A stretch of 64,000 nt of DNA, taken from Shewanella profunda (lineage in GTDB: Bacteria; Pseudomonadota; Gammaproteobacteria; Enterobacterales; Shewanellaceae). A model generated the notes under the pieces. The model did not search any database and had not been told where the DNA came from. It was given only the letters and a program-made list of their open reading frames with translations. Location: the NCBI RefSeq assembly GCF_023283765.1, contig NZ_JAKILG010000005.1, positions 100,758 through 164,757 on the forward strand, given 5' to 3'. Positions 37,901 through 45,570 of the stretch are shown here, in pieces. The position numbers were made by a program, and so were the translations under genes. The first letter of the stretch is position 1. The number at the start of each line of letters is the position of its first letter.

Positions 37901-38083
37901 TACAAAAAAGACTCCCTTGGCAAGGGAAAAGCGGAATACAGTCTGTTGGTCAGTAATAAACTGTAATAATTGATCTGAAAAGTATATCCAACCTAAAGAC
38001 AGGAGAGCATAACTTGCGACTGCGAGCACGATAAACTGGAGCCGTGAAAAATTGTGCATTAGTTCGATATTTCCCCTATCCAT
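34955..38083 (-). CDS. Membrane PAS-GGDEF-EAL cyclic-di-GMP turnover protein
   Basis: A 1042-residue protein. Several membrane segments lie in residues 10-205, with a KdpD-like DUF4118 appearance around 100-200. Three PAS domains follow: about 215-330 (TDVIFVKDLQGRYVVANQGA), 340-455 and 470-590, each with PAC-like tails. The GGDEF domain has an intact RVGGDEF at about 676, preceded by the inhibitory I-site RxxD (REQD) at the correct 5-residue distance. The EAL domain has EALIR at about 801, DDFGTGYSSL and IAEGVET, so both synthesis and breakdown of c-di-GMP look possible. ATG at 38059 (MHNFSRLQF) is an alternative start. The signal sensed is unknown. Confidence 0.9.
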   Translation of the reverse strand: MDRGNIELMHNFSRLQFIVLAVASYALLSLGWIYFSDQLLQFITDQQTVFRFSLAKGVFFVLTSALIFLFVLNAVPDRHIAPSHRAIEITFSRSVFLGQGPWFRYGIAVLFPLLTLWVAHYLTLELQVRLLLLLFTLPISLSAIMGGFGPGLLATLISTLCVYFLVFNVEKSPLDMMLSWLPFVSLSVNGIIISGLSGYLRASIRKSDLNHQLLESMVSQTTDVIFVKDLQGRYVVANQGAAAFVGKSMQEVIGQNDDALFEPISAALIHQKDEAVLKEKKVTTHKEHLQLKSGLVVFQVTKGPVVDSKGEIRGLFGIARDITAQEQSAERLRKSEAGLRQAQQLSGIGSWEWDLITNTHTWSEQVFEIYGLSQKEVPQALDIEQVQSLFTPESWQKLNHAVTQCLDTGEPYECEAEFYRAYTSPSWIKARGQATRDEQGCIIKLHGTVQDITQARLLQQQLAAQTAQLQRVIQGSEQGYWDWNVATGEVQVSPRFEAILGYQTGEMQLKATNWAQFVYDKDQREVKKVVLQHLRHLTPSIELEVRCKMKSGDLCWVLCKGGIVEVDSKGRALMISGTQADISHLKNHAAELDRVANYDVLTGLPNRRLLLDRFKQAISRVNRDGRLCAVCFLDLDGFKAVNDHYGHDVGDQLLVAIVENLSKIMREQDTLARVGGDEFVALFDICSEAECTQVLERVLCAIDQTVLIGDKNLRLSASIGVSLYPEDNVDPDILLRHADHAMYMAKAAGKNCFQMFDPDVDRKLLAKRKWLEELKSAFAKREFVLFYQPKVNLATGEVIGAEALIRWLHPQRGLLSPSVFLPDIEGSELEIPLGEWVINTAIAQIQRWHRGGKNIQISVNVSARQLLADHFYDFLKQSLADFPDVNTSSLELEILESAAIKDMTLAIGILKECASLGVHFSLDDFGTGYSSLTYLRQLPVSTLKIDQSFVRDMLVDQDDLRIVEGVIRLASVFNLAVIAEGVETIEHGRVLATLGCQMCQGYGIAVPMTANDFMDWYDNWPAQYQQIKSQFKHVNEPLIPSY

Positions 38084-38459
38084 GTATCTTAGATGATTAT
38101 ACTGTCACTGTAGATCACCAACTAAATGCTAACTAGCTGTTCCAAATGCTAAACATCTTAGCCGACCTCAAGCACAGGCATGCGCACATCCATGGGGCTC
38201 CACCACACCTGCGTATTCGTGGCCTTACTGTTGCAGGTGGTAGCATATTAAGAGCGCTTAATTCTAGCCTTATCTATCTAGGTGGTGCTTGAAAACAAAG
38301 AGGTTTAACTTGTCCACAGGCCTAATCAATTAACTTAAGCCCATTAAATCGATATTTAATCTAATTAACCAGACTAAACTTAGCAGTTTTTGATATAAAA
38401 GCTAGTGAGAACAAGGAATAAACAAGCAAGTAAACCAGTAAGAAAGGTAGAGTGTGAAC
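38084..38459. other. Intergenic region, 376 bp
   Basis: No coding frame, RNA gene or clear repeat was recognised. It lies upstream of the GGDEF-EAL gene and downstream of the TrmK-like gene, both on the minus strand. Confidence 0.5.
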
Positions 38460-39185
38460 TTAAACAACATTGCAAATTTGTGCAAGCTGAGACTGATAAG
38501 CTTGAATAATGTGGGGGACTTGCAGATCACTTGGCATTCGTTGGTAATGGGCTATGACTTGGGATAAATAACGCTTAGCAAAATCAAGTTTCTTTTTATC
38601 TAAGTTTTCCCACATTAATGAACCTGTCAATGTCACAGGATGGCCACTAAAATGACGACCATAAGTAACATGAAGGATTTCATAAAAGCGCCTATTTTCC
38701 TCTAGCAGAGTCTCTGCGTGAAGTAAGAAACCCCATTTTGCGAGGGATTGTCGAACATAGAAATTATGATGCACGGGACACAAAATAAACTCTATTTGTC
38801 TTGATGCATGGCGAGATATCAGCGCTTGAACGAGTTCAATTAATAACTCACCACCGACTCCCGCAATAATAATCAAATGTGTATCAGCGGTATCTGTCAG
38901 CTCAAGTGGCAAATCGGCCGCATTTAGACAATGCACTTGCCACTGGCTAATACCACTTGTGTATTGATCAATACCAAAAGCTTGTTTAGGGAAAAAACGC
39001 TGTAAATCTTGGGTTAACTGCAACATTAAAGGGGCAACACAGTCGACAAAATGTATTTGATGGGCCGTATTTCTTTTTAGTAACAACATACCAAGCAAAC
39101 CATGATCGCAACAGCAGTCCCAAATATGATCATAATGTCCTGTCACTATATTATTGATCTGTTGTAAACGCTGGCTAATTTTCAC
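38460..39185 (-). CDS. TrmK-like tRNA (adenine22-N1)-methyltransferase
   Basis: A 241-residue Rossmann-type methyltransferase. It opens with KISQRLQQINNIV, then WDCCCDHGLLGMLLL (SAM-binding motif I), IHFVDCVAPL (motif II) and LIIIAGVGGELLIELVQAL, the GxGG motif typical of the TrmK/YqfN family. ILCPVHHNFYVRQSL follows, where many members have LQP.......VR. TrmK methylates A22 in the tRNA D-loop. The start is GTG at 39185. Alone on the minus strand. Confidence 0.75.
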   Translation of the reverse strand: MKISQRLQQINNIVTGHYDHIWDCCCDHGLLGMLLLKRNTAHQIHFVDCVAPLMLQLTQDLQRFFPKQAFGIDQYTSGISQWQVHCLNAADLPLELTDTADTHLIIIAGVGGELLIELVQALISRHASRQIEFILCPVHHNFYVRQSLAKWGFLLHAETLLEENRRFYEILHVTYGRHFSGHPVTLTGSLMWENLDKKKLDFAKRYLSQVIAHYQRMPSDLQVPHIIQAYQSQLAQICNVV

Positions 39186-39533
39186 GCTTATGCCCTACTG
39201 CGATGATAAAAATATAATAGAAGACTGCATTTTACCTGAGCCATGAACAAACTACCTAGCTTACATCTTGCCTAAAGTTATCCTTATTTAGCTCGCAAGA
39301 GTGGCTCAAGATGAAAAAGCAACACAATCAATTAATAAAGCTAAAGCATCACATCATCATTATGTCGCATTTCCCTCATTGTATGCCTCAGTTATAGTCA
39401 ATCTCTATCTAGCTCAATAAGCTAAACAATATTCGGAGTTTGGATACCATAGCTATACTCAACCAAGCAGAGAATAGCTATCCCAATATCAACCCTAAGA
39501 GCCATTAGCAAATGAAAATAGGAGTGAACACAA
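39186..39533. other. Intergenic region between divergent genes, 348 bp
   Basis: It must contain the promoters of the TrmK-like gene (minus) and the UspE-like gene (plus). No single promoter stood out by eye; no repeat or small gene was recognised. Confidence 0.4.
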
Positions 39534-40409
39534 ATGAGTAAAGTGTTTATCGTTGCACAACAGGGAAATGCACATACTGATACCATTTCAGAAGGAATGA
39601 AACTGGCTAATGTTCTCAAGAAACAAGCGGAAGTTTTCGCCTACTGCTATGAATATTTCTCTGGACCAGAATACTATAACCCCCGCTTAGCAGCTGTTGC
39701 ACAGCAAGCGTTAATGAAACGCCGAGAAGAGGAAGTACGTGAGCAGTTAAAACATATTGATGCGAGTGAAATACCACTGCATTTAGTGTGGAGCAAAGCC
39801 CTCTATGAACATGTGTGTCATCACTCTGCTCGCCATGGCTTTGATATGATCATCAAAGGGATCGATAACAAAGATCACTATTTACCGATCGATTGGCATT
39901 TGATCCGCCACACCCAAGTACCTTTAATGCTGCTCTGTGATAATCCCTTGAATAAAGCGAACACAATATTGATGGCTGTCGATCTTGATGCCTCAAACCC
40001 GCAAAAACAATCACTGAATGACTTGGTCGTCGAACAGGCCAAAATGCTCGCCAATGCCACAGGGGCTGAGCTGCACTTAGCCCATGTAATTCGCGTTCCG
40101 CCAATATTACGGGACATGGATGTGATCAATATCCACGAAGTGACAGAGTCTGCCCATCAAAAACATGCAGATAAACTCAAGGCATTAGGGTTAGCACCGG
40201 AAAATATCCACCTGATTGCGGGCGATCCCGAGTTATGCTTATTTGAACTTTCCTGCCGCCTGAAAAGCCGTTATCTCGTCATAGGCGCCCGTCAGCGACA
40301 GGGACTTTTAGGTTATGTTTTAGGTAATACGGCAGAGGCTATCCTCAGCCGTATGCGCAGCAATGTCCTTGTTGTGCCAACGAACTCAATGTCAAAGTCA
40401 CAACTTTAA
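39534..40409 (+). CDS. Tandem universal stress protein (UspE-like)
   Basis: A 291-residue protein of two Usp domains. The first (1-135) is degenerate in its nucleotide site. The second (about 140-285) has VDLDASNPQKQ, a long helix and YLVIGARQRQGLLGYVLGNTAEAIL, matching the G-x2-G-x9-G(S/T/N) ATP-binding pattern. Length and layout are like UspE. GGAG lies 8 bases before ATG 39534. A strong hairpin follows the gene. Likely expressed under stress or energy limitation. Confidence 0.85.
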   Translation: MSKVFIVAQQGNAHTDTISEGMKLANVLKKQAEVFAYCYEYFSGPEYYNPRLAAVAQQALMKRREEEVREQLKHIDASEIPLHLVWSKALYEHVCHHSARHGFDMIIKGIDNKDHYLPIDWHLIRHTQVPLMLLCDNPLNKANTILMAVDLDASNPQKQSLNDLVVEQAKMLANATGAELHLAHVIRVPPILRDMDVINIHEVTESAHQKHADKLKALGLAPENIHLIAGDPELCLFELSCRLKSRYLVIGARQRQGLLGYVLGNTAEAILSRMRSNVLVVPTNSMSKSQL

Positions 40410-40527
40410 GCGGTTGTCAGCTTACTTTATGAACACAGACAATCACCCAAAATGAGCATGCAGTCCTTGGTGAGGTGATGTTACTGGCAGATATTGACCC
40501 GTTTAGCTTAATGGAAATAAGTCATTC

Positions 40528-40559
40528 GCTAAGAGCCCTTGCTCATCAGGGCTCTTAGC
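40528..40559 (+). terminator. Hairpin downstream of the UspE-like gene
   Basis: GCTAAGAGCCCT (40528-40539) pairs perfectly with AGGGCTCTTAGC (40548-40559), an 8-nt loop. No T run follows, so it may be a Rho-assisted or processing stem. Confidence 0.6.
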
Positions 40560-40636
40560 AAGATACCACCACTCCAGCCAACCACTAGTGCAATCATCTG
40601 TCAGTTAGATTAATCTGAATCACTTTCCCTTGCCTA

Positions 40637-41526
40637 ATGGTGGTTGCCTTGCAGTACAGGACCGATTTATTAGAAGTGCATAGTTTTACGCGTTTCGAGA
40701 GCTCGCTCGCGCACTTAGGCTTTAGGCATTTTCAACCCTTAGCCTCACTTCGCCCATGGGTGCACCGTTACTTTCATCTGCAGGTGGCAACAAATTTACC
40801 GCAGAGTATTGAACAAACATTCTATCCTGACGGCGGCACCAGCCTGCAGTTCTATTTCCCAGCACAAAGCCTTAATGCAAACTCCGATGGACCTAAAGTG
40901 GTTTTTCACTGTGGTCAGAGTTTACATTCCCACACATTTTTACCCGGAATAGAACAAATGACCGTCCGTTTTCATCCCGGCGGTGCTTTTCATTTACTCG
41001 GCATTGCAGTGCAGGATATTCAGCGCACAAGTTCACATACCGTAATCGAAGCCACTCAATTGCAACTGCCTGGATTAAATCAGTTATTATCACAACTCGC
41101 GGACACCAATCAGCCAATACAACGTATCGCTCGACTCGAACCAAACCACAACTCGATACGGGTTATCCAAGGGGAAAAGGGTCTACCGCAGGGCTAGTGC
41201 AAATGAGTTTACCAAGGCTTATCCAAGCCCAAACCCGTTTAGAGGATTTTTATGGACAACTTGCCCTAAGCCGTCGCCAGTTTGAACGCAGATTTAAACA
41301 AGAAACCGGATTATCGCCAGCACAGTTACTGCAATTAAACAGAGTCAAAATCGCCCGCAATCTACTTAGTCAATCACCCGAACTTAATCTAGCGCGGGTG
41401 GCATTTGATTGTGGATTTTACGATCAAGCTCATCTACATCAACACTTTGTAAGGGTGACACAGCAAACCCCTGGGCAATATAAAAAACGCAAAATGTCGC
41501 AAATATCCAATCTAACGCAACGCTAA
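40637..41526 (+). pseudogene. AraC-family regulator disrupted by a frameshift
   Basis: Two consecutive frames together make one AraC-type protein. The first (40637-41197) holds the N-terminal effector domain: LRPWVHRYFHLQ, FYPDGGTSLQFYF and MTVRFHPGGAFHLLG. The second (to 41526) holds the helix-turn-helix region: LALSRRQFERRFKQETGLSP and LNLARVAFDCGFYDQAHLHQHF. The second frame stays open upstream to about 41130, and adding a single A near 41137-41140 would join LE to TKPQLDTGYPRGKG. So one base seems lost there. Either the gene is inactive or the base is a sequencing error. It precedes the AhpD-like gene, its likely target. Confidence 0.75.
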
Positions 41527-41562
41527 CCACTTAGATTGAAGCCTCAGTTTATAGGAGGTTTT

Positions 41563-42012
41563 ATGTCAGAACGTATTCCACGCCCACAAATTTATCAGCT
41601 ACAACCCGCACTATCTCAAGCACTGATAAGCTTAGATAAAGCCGCCGCTGACTCACAATTTTCACCATTACTGGTGCATTTAGTGAAACTGAGGGCATCA
41701 CAATTAAATGGCTGTGCTTTTTGCCAGCGAATGCACGCACAGGAAGCCAGAAGCGATGGCGAAGATCAACTGCGTTTGGATCTGCTTGCCGCTTGGCATG
41801 AAATCGATGGGATATTTGATGAACGGGAACGTGCGGCTTTAGTGTGGACAGAAATACTCACCCAAGTTGCGTCGGCCCCCGTCCCTGATAGTCAATATGC
41901 TCAGCTTGCCGAACACTATTCAGAGAAAGAAATAGTGGATCTCACCTGCTTGATTATTGCCATTAATGGCTGGAACCGCATCGCTATTGCCTTCCATTTA
42001 CAGCCCATCTAA
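41563..42012 (+). CDS. AhpD-like / carboxymuconolactone decarboxylase-family protein
   Basis: A 149-residue all-helical protein. The redox motif is LRASQLNGCAFCQRMHAQEA (Cys-x2-Cys with His three residues on), as in AhpD-type peroxidase partners. DERERAALVWTE and IIAINGWNRIAI complete the family pattern. ATG 41563 has AGGAGG 5 bases upstream. It likely acts as a thiol-based hydroperoxide-detoxifying or reducing protein. The neighbouring AraC gene upstream, on the same strand, is frameshifted, which may affect its expression. Confidence 0.85.
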   Translation: MSERIPRPQIYQLQPALSQALISLDKAAADSQFSPLLVHLVKLRASQLNGCAFCQRMHAQEARSDGEDQLRLDLLAAWHEIDGIFDERERAALVWTEILTQVASAPVPDSQYAQLAEHYSEKEIVDLTCLIIAINGWNRIAIAFHLQPI

Positions 42013-42038
42013 ATTGCAAATATAAAGGACGAATAAAA

Positions 42039-42060
42039 AGGGCACCTACTTTGGTGCCCT
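42039..42060. terminator. Terminator between convergent AhpD-like and RlmI-like genes
   Basis: AGGGCACC (42039-42046) pairs with GGTGCCCT (42053-42060) over a 6-nt loop. On the minus strand TTTTATT follows the stem, so it best serves the gene at 42083-43090. Confidence 0.75.
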
Positions 42061-42082
42061 ATTCGCTTGTATTGCTATGTCG

Positions 42083-43090
42083 TTAGCTTAACGTCAATGC
42101 CACTATTTTAAGCGGGTGATTATTATCGAACGAGGGGAAATCTTCATGGGGATCGAGCCAAGAGTGCGCTGTGACTGTACGGCCTTGTTTTTCAACGCAG
42201 CGCACTAAGCTGTCGAACCATACTTGGCGCTCAACTTTCGCCACATTATTGCAGCAAACGATAGTGCCCCCCACTTTGGTCGCCATTAACGCTGGCTTAA
42301 ACAGGCCTTGATAATCATTGACGAGATCGACAATCCCAAAGGCACTTTTGGCATAACGCGGCGGATCGAGAAACACCAGATCAAACTGGGTTTGCGGTAA
42401 TTTGGGATAGCTCGGCAATTTTTGATTACGGCGCCCACCGACACTCAACCCTGCCAATTGCCGCAGTGCCGGAAAGGCATCGCTCTGCACAAACTCGCAC
42501 ACATCCGATACGTGGTTTAACGCCGCATTCGCTTTGCCCGCTGCCAACGCAAAGGAAGAAAAATCGATATTCATCACCCGAGTCGCCCCGCCCACGGCCG
42601 CAGCAGTACCAATGCCGCAAGTGTAGGAGAACAAATTCAACACAGTTTTACCTTGGCTGTTTGCCCGCACATATTCGCGGCCAATGCGCATATCGAGGAA
42701 TAGAAGCGGATCTTGTCCTTCGTGGCGCAGTTTAGTGGTGAACTTAATGCCATTTTCCTGCATCACGCGCTCAGCGCTAGCAATGCTTTCCAGTTCGGGC
42801 GATAAGGCATTCAATACCCGAGAATTACCTAAGGAGCGGTCGTTATAGACAAGAGGTAAATCGACTTCCCGCTGTAAGATAGTGCTGATCCCGATTAACT
42901 CTTCAGCCGTTAAGGTCTGATGAAAACTCTGCACTAACCAAGTATCGCCGTAACGGTCGACATTCAAGCCACTCACGCCTTCGACAGTGCCATGGAACAC
43001 CCGAAAACAATCGGTTTGATCCTGTTCTGCTTGTTGTAAAAAATCATGGCGTTTCGCCAGAGCCGTCGATAACAGCGTTTGAATAGACAT
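42083..43090 (-). CDS. Class I SAM-dependent rRNA methyltransferase, RlmI/RlmK-like
   Basis: A 335-residue protein. The N-terminal segment FRVFHGTVEGVSGLNVDRYGD resembles the PUA/EEHEE region of RlmI relatives. The Rossmann core has TVLNLFSYTCGIGTAAAVGGA (motif I), VMNIDFSS (motif II) and FDLVFLDPPRYAKS, the catalytic DPPxY/K loop of the 23S rRNA methyltransferases. It ends HPLKIVALTLS. The exact RNA target is not certain. No good ribosome-binding site precedes ATG 43090. Confidence 0.8.
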   Translation of the reverse strand: MSIQTLLSTALAKRHDFLQQAEQDQTDCFRVFHGTVEGVSGLNVDRYGDTWLVQSFHQTLTAEELIGISTILQREVDLPLVYNDRSLGNSRVLNALSPELESIASAERVMQENGIKFTTKLRHEGQDPLLFLDMRIGREYVRANSQGKTVLNLFSYTCGIGTAAAVGGATRVMNIDFSSFALAAGKANAALNHVSDVCEFVQSDAFPALRQLAGLSVGGRRNQKLPSYPKLPQTQFDLVFLDPPRYAKSAFGIVDLVNDYQGLFKPALMATKVGGTIVCCNNVAKVERQVWFDSLVRCVEKQGRTVTAHSWLDPHEDFPSFDNNHPLKIVALTLS

Positions 43091-43369
43091 AAAAAGCGGA
43101 ACTCGCGCAGCAGAAACCTGCGTAAGGTTTCAAGAAGGAAAACGCCATAATACCAAACTAGGTCACACAATATCGGAGAAATTCACCAAAAGAGTGCTAA
43201 ATAACAAGCTTTGGCCCGAACGAACAATATCACCGCGGCCTTACCACACCGTTTTTGCGATATCGCTTTTGGATAACAGTTCACTTGAACCTTAGCGCTT
43301 GCTTAGCCGCTATCGTCAACACAATCATTAACCTTAGCCATATCTTTTAGGCGTTATTATAGAGCTAAG

Positions 43370-44242
43370 TCATTTTGCCACTTTTGTTAAATTAAGTTCA
43401 GTCAGTCCTTGATGTATAAGGCTAAAACAGGCGGATGAATTTTCTAATGGCAGCAGATGACCATAACGTTGATCTTCTAAAAATACCGTATTCGGCGCTA
43501 GCTTTTGCCAGCGCTGCCAAGTCGCTTCAGAAAAGAAAACTGACGGTTTCCCACGAATGGCAACACAGGGGATCTTTATCTGCTTCAATATCGACAAAAC
43601 GTTTGGCGGTTGAGTGTAGTTATGCGCTTCCCATCGTTTGGGGAACTTCAGCGTGTATTGGCCTTGATTGTTTTGATGGATCCCAAATTGGGCTAATGCA
43701 GTAAAAGCCTCATCATCAAAACGTTTATATAGCCTACTCATTTGGCAATATTCAATATATCGCTCACGGGTTTCCCACAAATCCCGCTTCTTTAGGGTGT
43801 TTTTTGCGGGCGCAGTAAGATTCATTAAGGATTTTGGCATTAACTTCGCAAACCAAGCGATAGGCAGCGACACCATTGCAGGTTCGATAAGAATCAGTGC
43901 CTTAAACAAATCTGGTCTTTTACTCGCGGCGAGAATAGTGCTTGTAGCCCCCATAGAATGGCCAATCCCCACTATCGGCGCACTGCAATGTTGCTCAATA
44001 TGTAATATCAAATCATCAGCATAAAGCTGCCAATCTCTGCGTTTAGGTGGCAGCCCAACATCTGGCCATGTCGGCCTTAACTCGAGTGCATTAAGGCTGA
44101 ACTGCTCACTCAGTTTGACCAGTAAGGGCGCATAAACACCCAACGGGAAACCGTTAGCATGGTAGAAATGAGCGGGTTCGCCTGTATCTGAAAAGGTTTT
44201 AAACACCTTAGCCTGTTGTAATTCATTCCAAACTTGGTTCAT
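43370..44242 (-). CDS. Alpha/beta hydrolase
   Basis: A 290-residue alpha/beta-hydrolase fold protein. HFYHANGFPLGVYAPL forms the oxyanion region. The nucleophile elbow is VGIGHSMGATST (Ser96). A cap segment follows, then IPCVAIRGKPSVFFSEATW and a terminal GHLLPLENS carrying the likely catalytic His. No signal peptide. The substrate is unknown. Single gene. Confidence 0.85.
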   Translation of the reverse strand: MNQVWNELQQAKVFKTFSDTGEPAHFYHANGFPLGVYAPLLVKLSEQFSLNALELRPTWPDVGLPPKRRDWQLYADDLILHIEQHCSAPIVGIGHSMGATSTILAASKRPDLFKALILIEPAMVSLPIAWFAKLMPKSLMNLTAPAKNTLKKRDLWETRERYIEYCQMSRLYKRFDDEAFTALAQFGIHQNNQGQYTLKFPKRWEAHNYTQPPNVLSILKQIKIPCVAIRGKPSVFFSEATWQRWQKLAPNTVFLEDQRYGHLLPLENSSACFSLIHQGLTELNLTKVAK

Positions 44243-44540
44243 TCAATCCCGCTTATCTGACGAAAAATTAGCCTGATATAATTCCTTCAACAATAGCTTT
44301 AAAAGGTAACGCAATAATCTGCGGTGGCAAATGCCAATTAATATCATACCAATTAGAGCCATAACCTGCTCCCCTGCTATTTCATGGCAATAAATCTAGA
44401 ACTACCGGTTTAGGCACACTGCAGCATGGCGAAATAATCACTTTGTGACAAAAGATCGGAGCATTCCTCTTGGTAATGTCTTTAGATATCAGTGTATAAA
44501 CACCAGAGATTTGACTTAGTGTTTACATGGTGTGGAAAGC

Positions 44541-44834
44541 TCAAATCACTTCGATTAACTGCTCTAATCCGGGCGCTGTTTTAGTTGGCACAAACTCAAG
44601 CACCTCGAACTCGGCTACGTCAGCAATACAAAAAGGATCTTGCAGTAAAATAGCCTCCAACACCGCCCGAGAAACAGCCTTAGCTAAGATAATACCGCCA
44701 GTACGTGGCACCTTACGACCCGAGGCAACAAAAGTCCCTGATGCAAAATACTGATCAAGATAAGCAATATGGGCGGCTAAGTGCAATTCCACTTCCGCAA
44801 TTGGCTTTTTATAGGTGAGCGAGACAACAAACAT
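44541..44834 (-). CDS. YciI-family protein
   Basis: A 97-residue protein from ATG 44834 (MFVVSLTYKKPIAEVELH). The frame upstream to 44903 is judged non-coding. It shows the YciI/YCII fold: a first beta strand, the conserved His in AAHIAYLDQYFASG, FVASGRKVPRTGGIIL and the acidic DPFCIADVAEFEVLEFVP. YciI proteins have a putative His-Asp active site; their function is poorly known. Single gene. Confidence 0.85.
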   Translation of the reverse strand: MFVVSLTYKKPIAEVELHLAAHIAYLDQYFASGTFVASGRKVPRTGGIILAKAVSRAVLEAILLQDPFCIADVAEFEVLEFVPTKTAPGLEQLIEVI

Positions 44835-44903
44835 AAGTATCCTCGTATTGAGTGAAAAAATGCAAAAAGCAATTGAAATATAAACCTGTAATCCGGTGGA
44901 CAT

Positions 44904-45570
44904 GAATATCTAAGCCTACCGTTAACTTGGCTGACTATATACCCAAGCAACCTCAAAACACGAGTTTCATATAGTTATTAGCAGCCAGTTATGCATTACC
45001 AACCGAGCACTGCAGCCTATTTTATCACTCAGTTAACATCGCCAATAACAACACGGCTCTCGATATCGATTGATGCAATGACCTGGAGCTCACTATCCTA
45101 GCAAAATTAGCGGGATACGCTAGTAACCAAATACATCGCCAACATTGATAAAAAGCCACCTTGAGTTACAGCAATGTTTCTACTCGGTTACTAAAATACT
45201 ATGAATACGTATGTAGGCGGTTGTGCACAAATCCATGCCGAGGCTACTATAAATCCGCTCGCTTCAGCCATATTTAGGATGAACTTATGGGCGAATAGGC
45301 TTCTGAGGGATAAGTATATTCGCCACTTTTTCACCGTTTTTTTCACAAGATGTTTTCACCGGATTTTTGTACAGAGGATCCGCGACTTTTATAAAAAGTC
45401 CGATCAGAGTCGCTGGTAAGCCTTAAGCTCGAGCACTCTTAGGCTGTGTATGGGATAGAGAGCCGCATCAAAGCAAAGCAAAGTACAGTGCCAATCCATT
45501 GCTCAGGCAAAACAATTAAAACAATAAGCACTCAAGGCAGAACTGCTGCCAGCAACAGAAAGGAAGTTCA
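44904..45570. other. Intergenic region upstream of the maltodextrin transporter, 667 bp
   Basis: No convincing coding frame was found. It contains an 8-bp inverted repeat GGCGAATA (45290-45297) / TATTCGCC (45317-45324) and a short dyad GACTTTTtatAAAAAGTC near 45386-45402. Both could be regulator sites for the downstream transporter, or remnants of an older element. Confidence 0.35.

Noticed and set aside
45290..45324. Inverted repeat GGCGAATA/TATTCGCC as ends of a miniature transposon
   Set aside because: Arms of 8 bp, no flanking duplication seen and an enclosed segment of only 19 bp; a regulator site is as likely.
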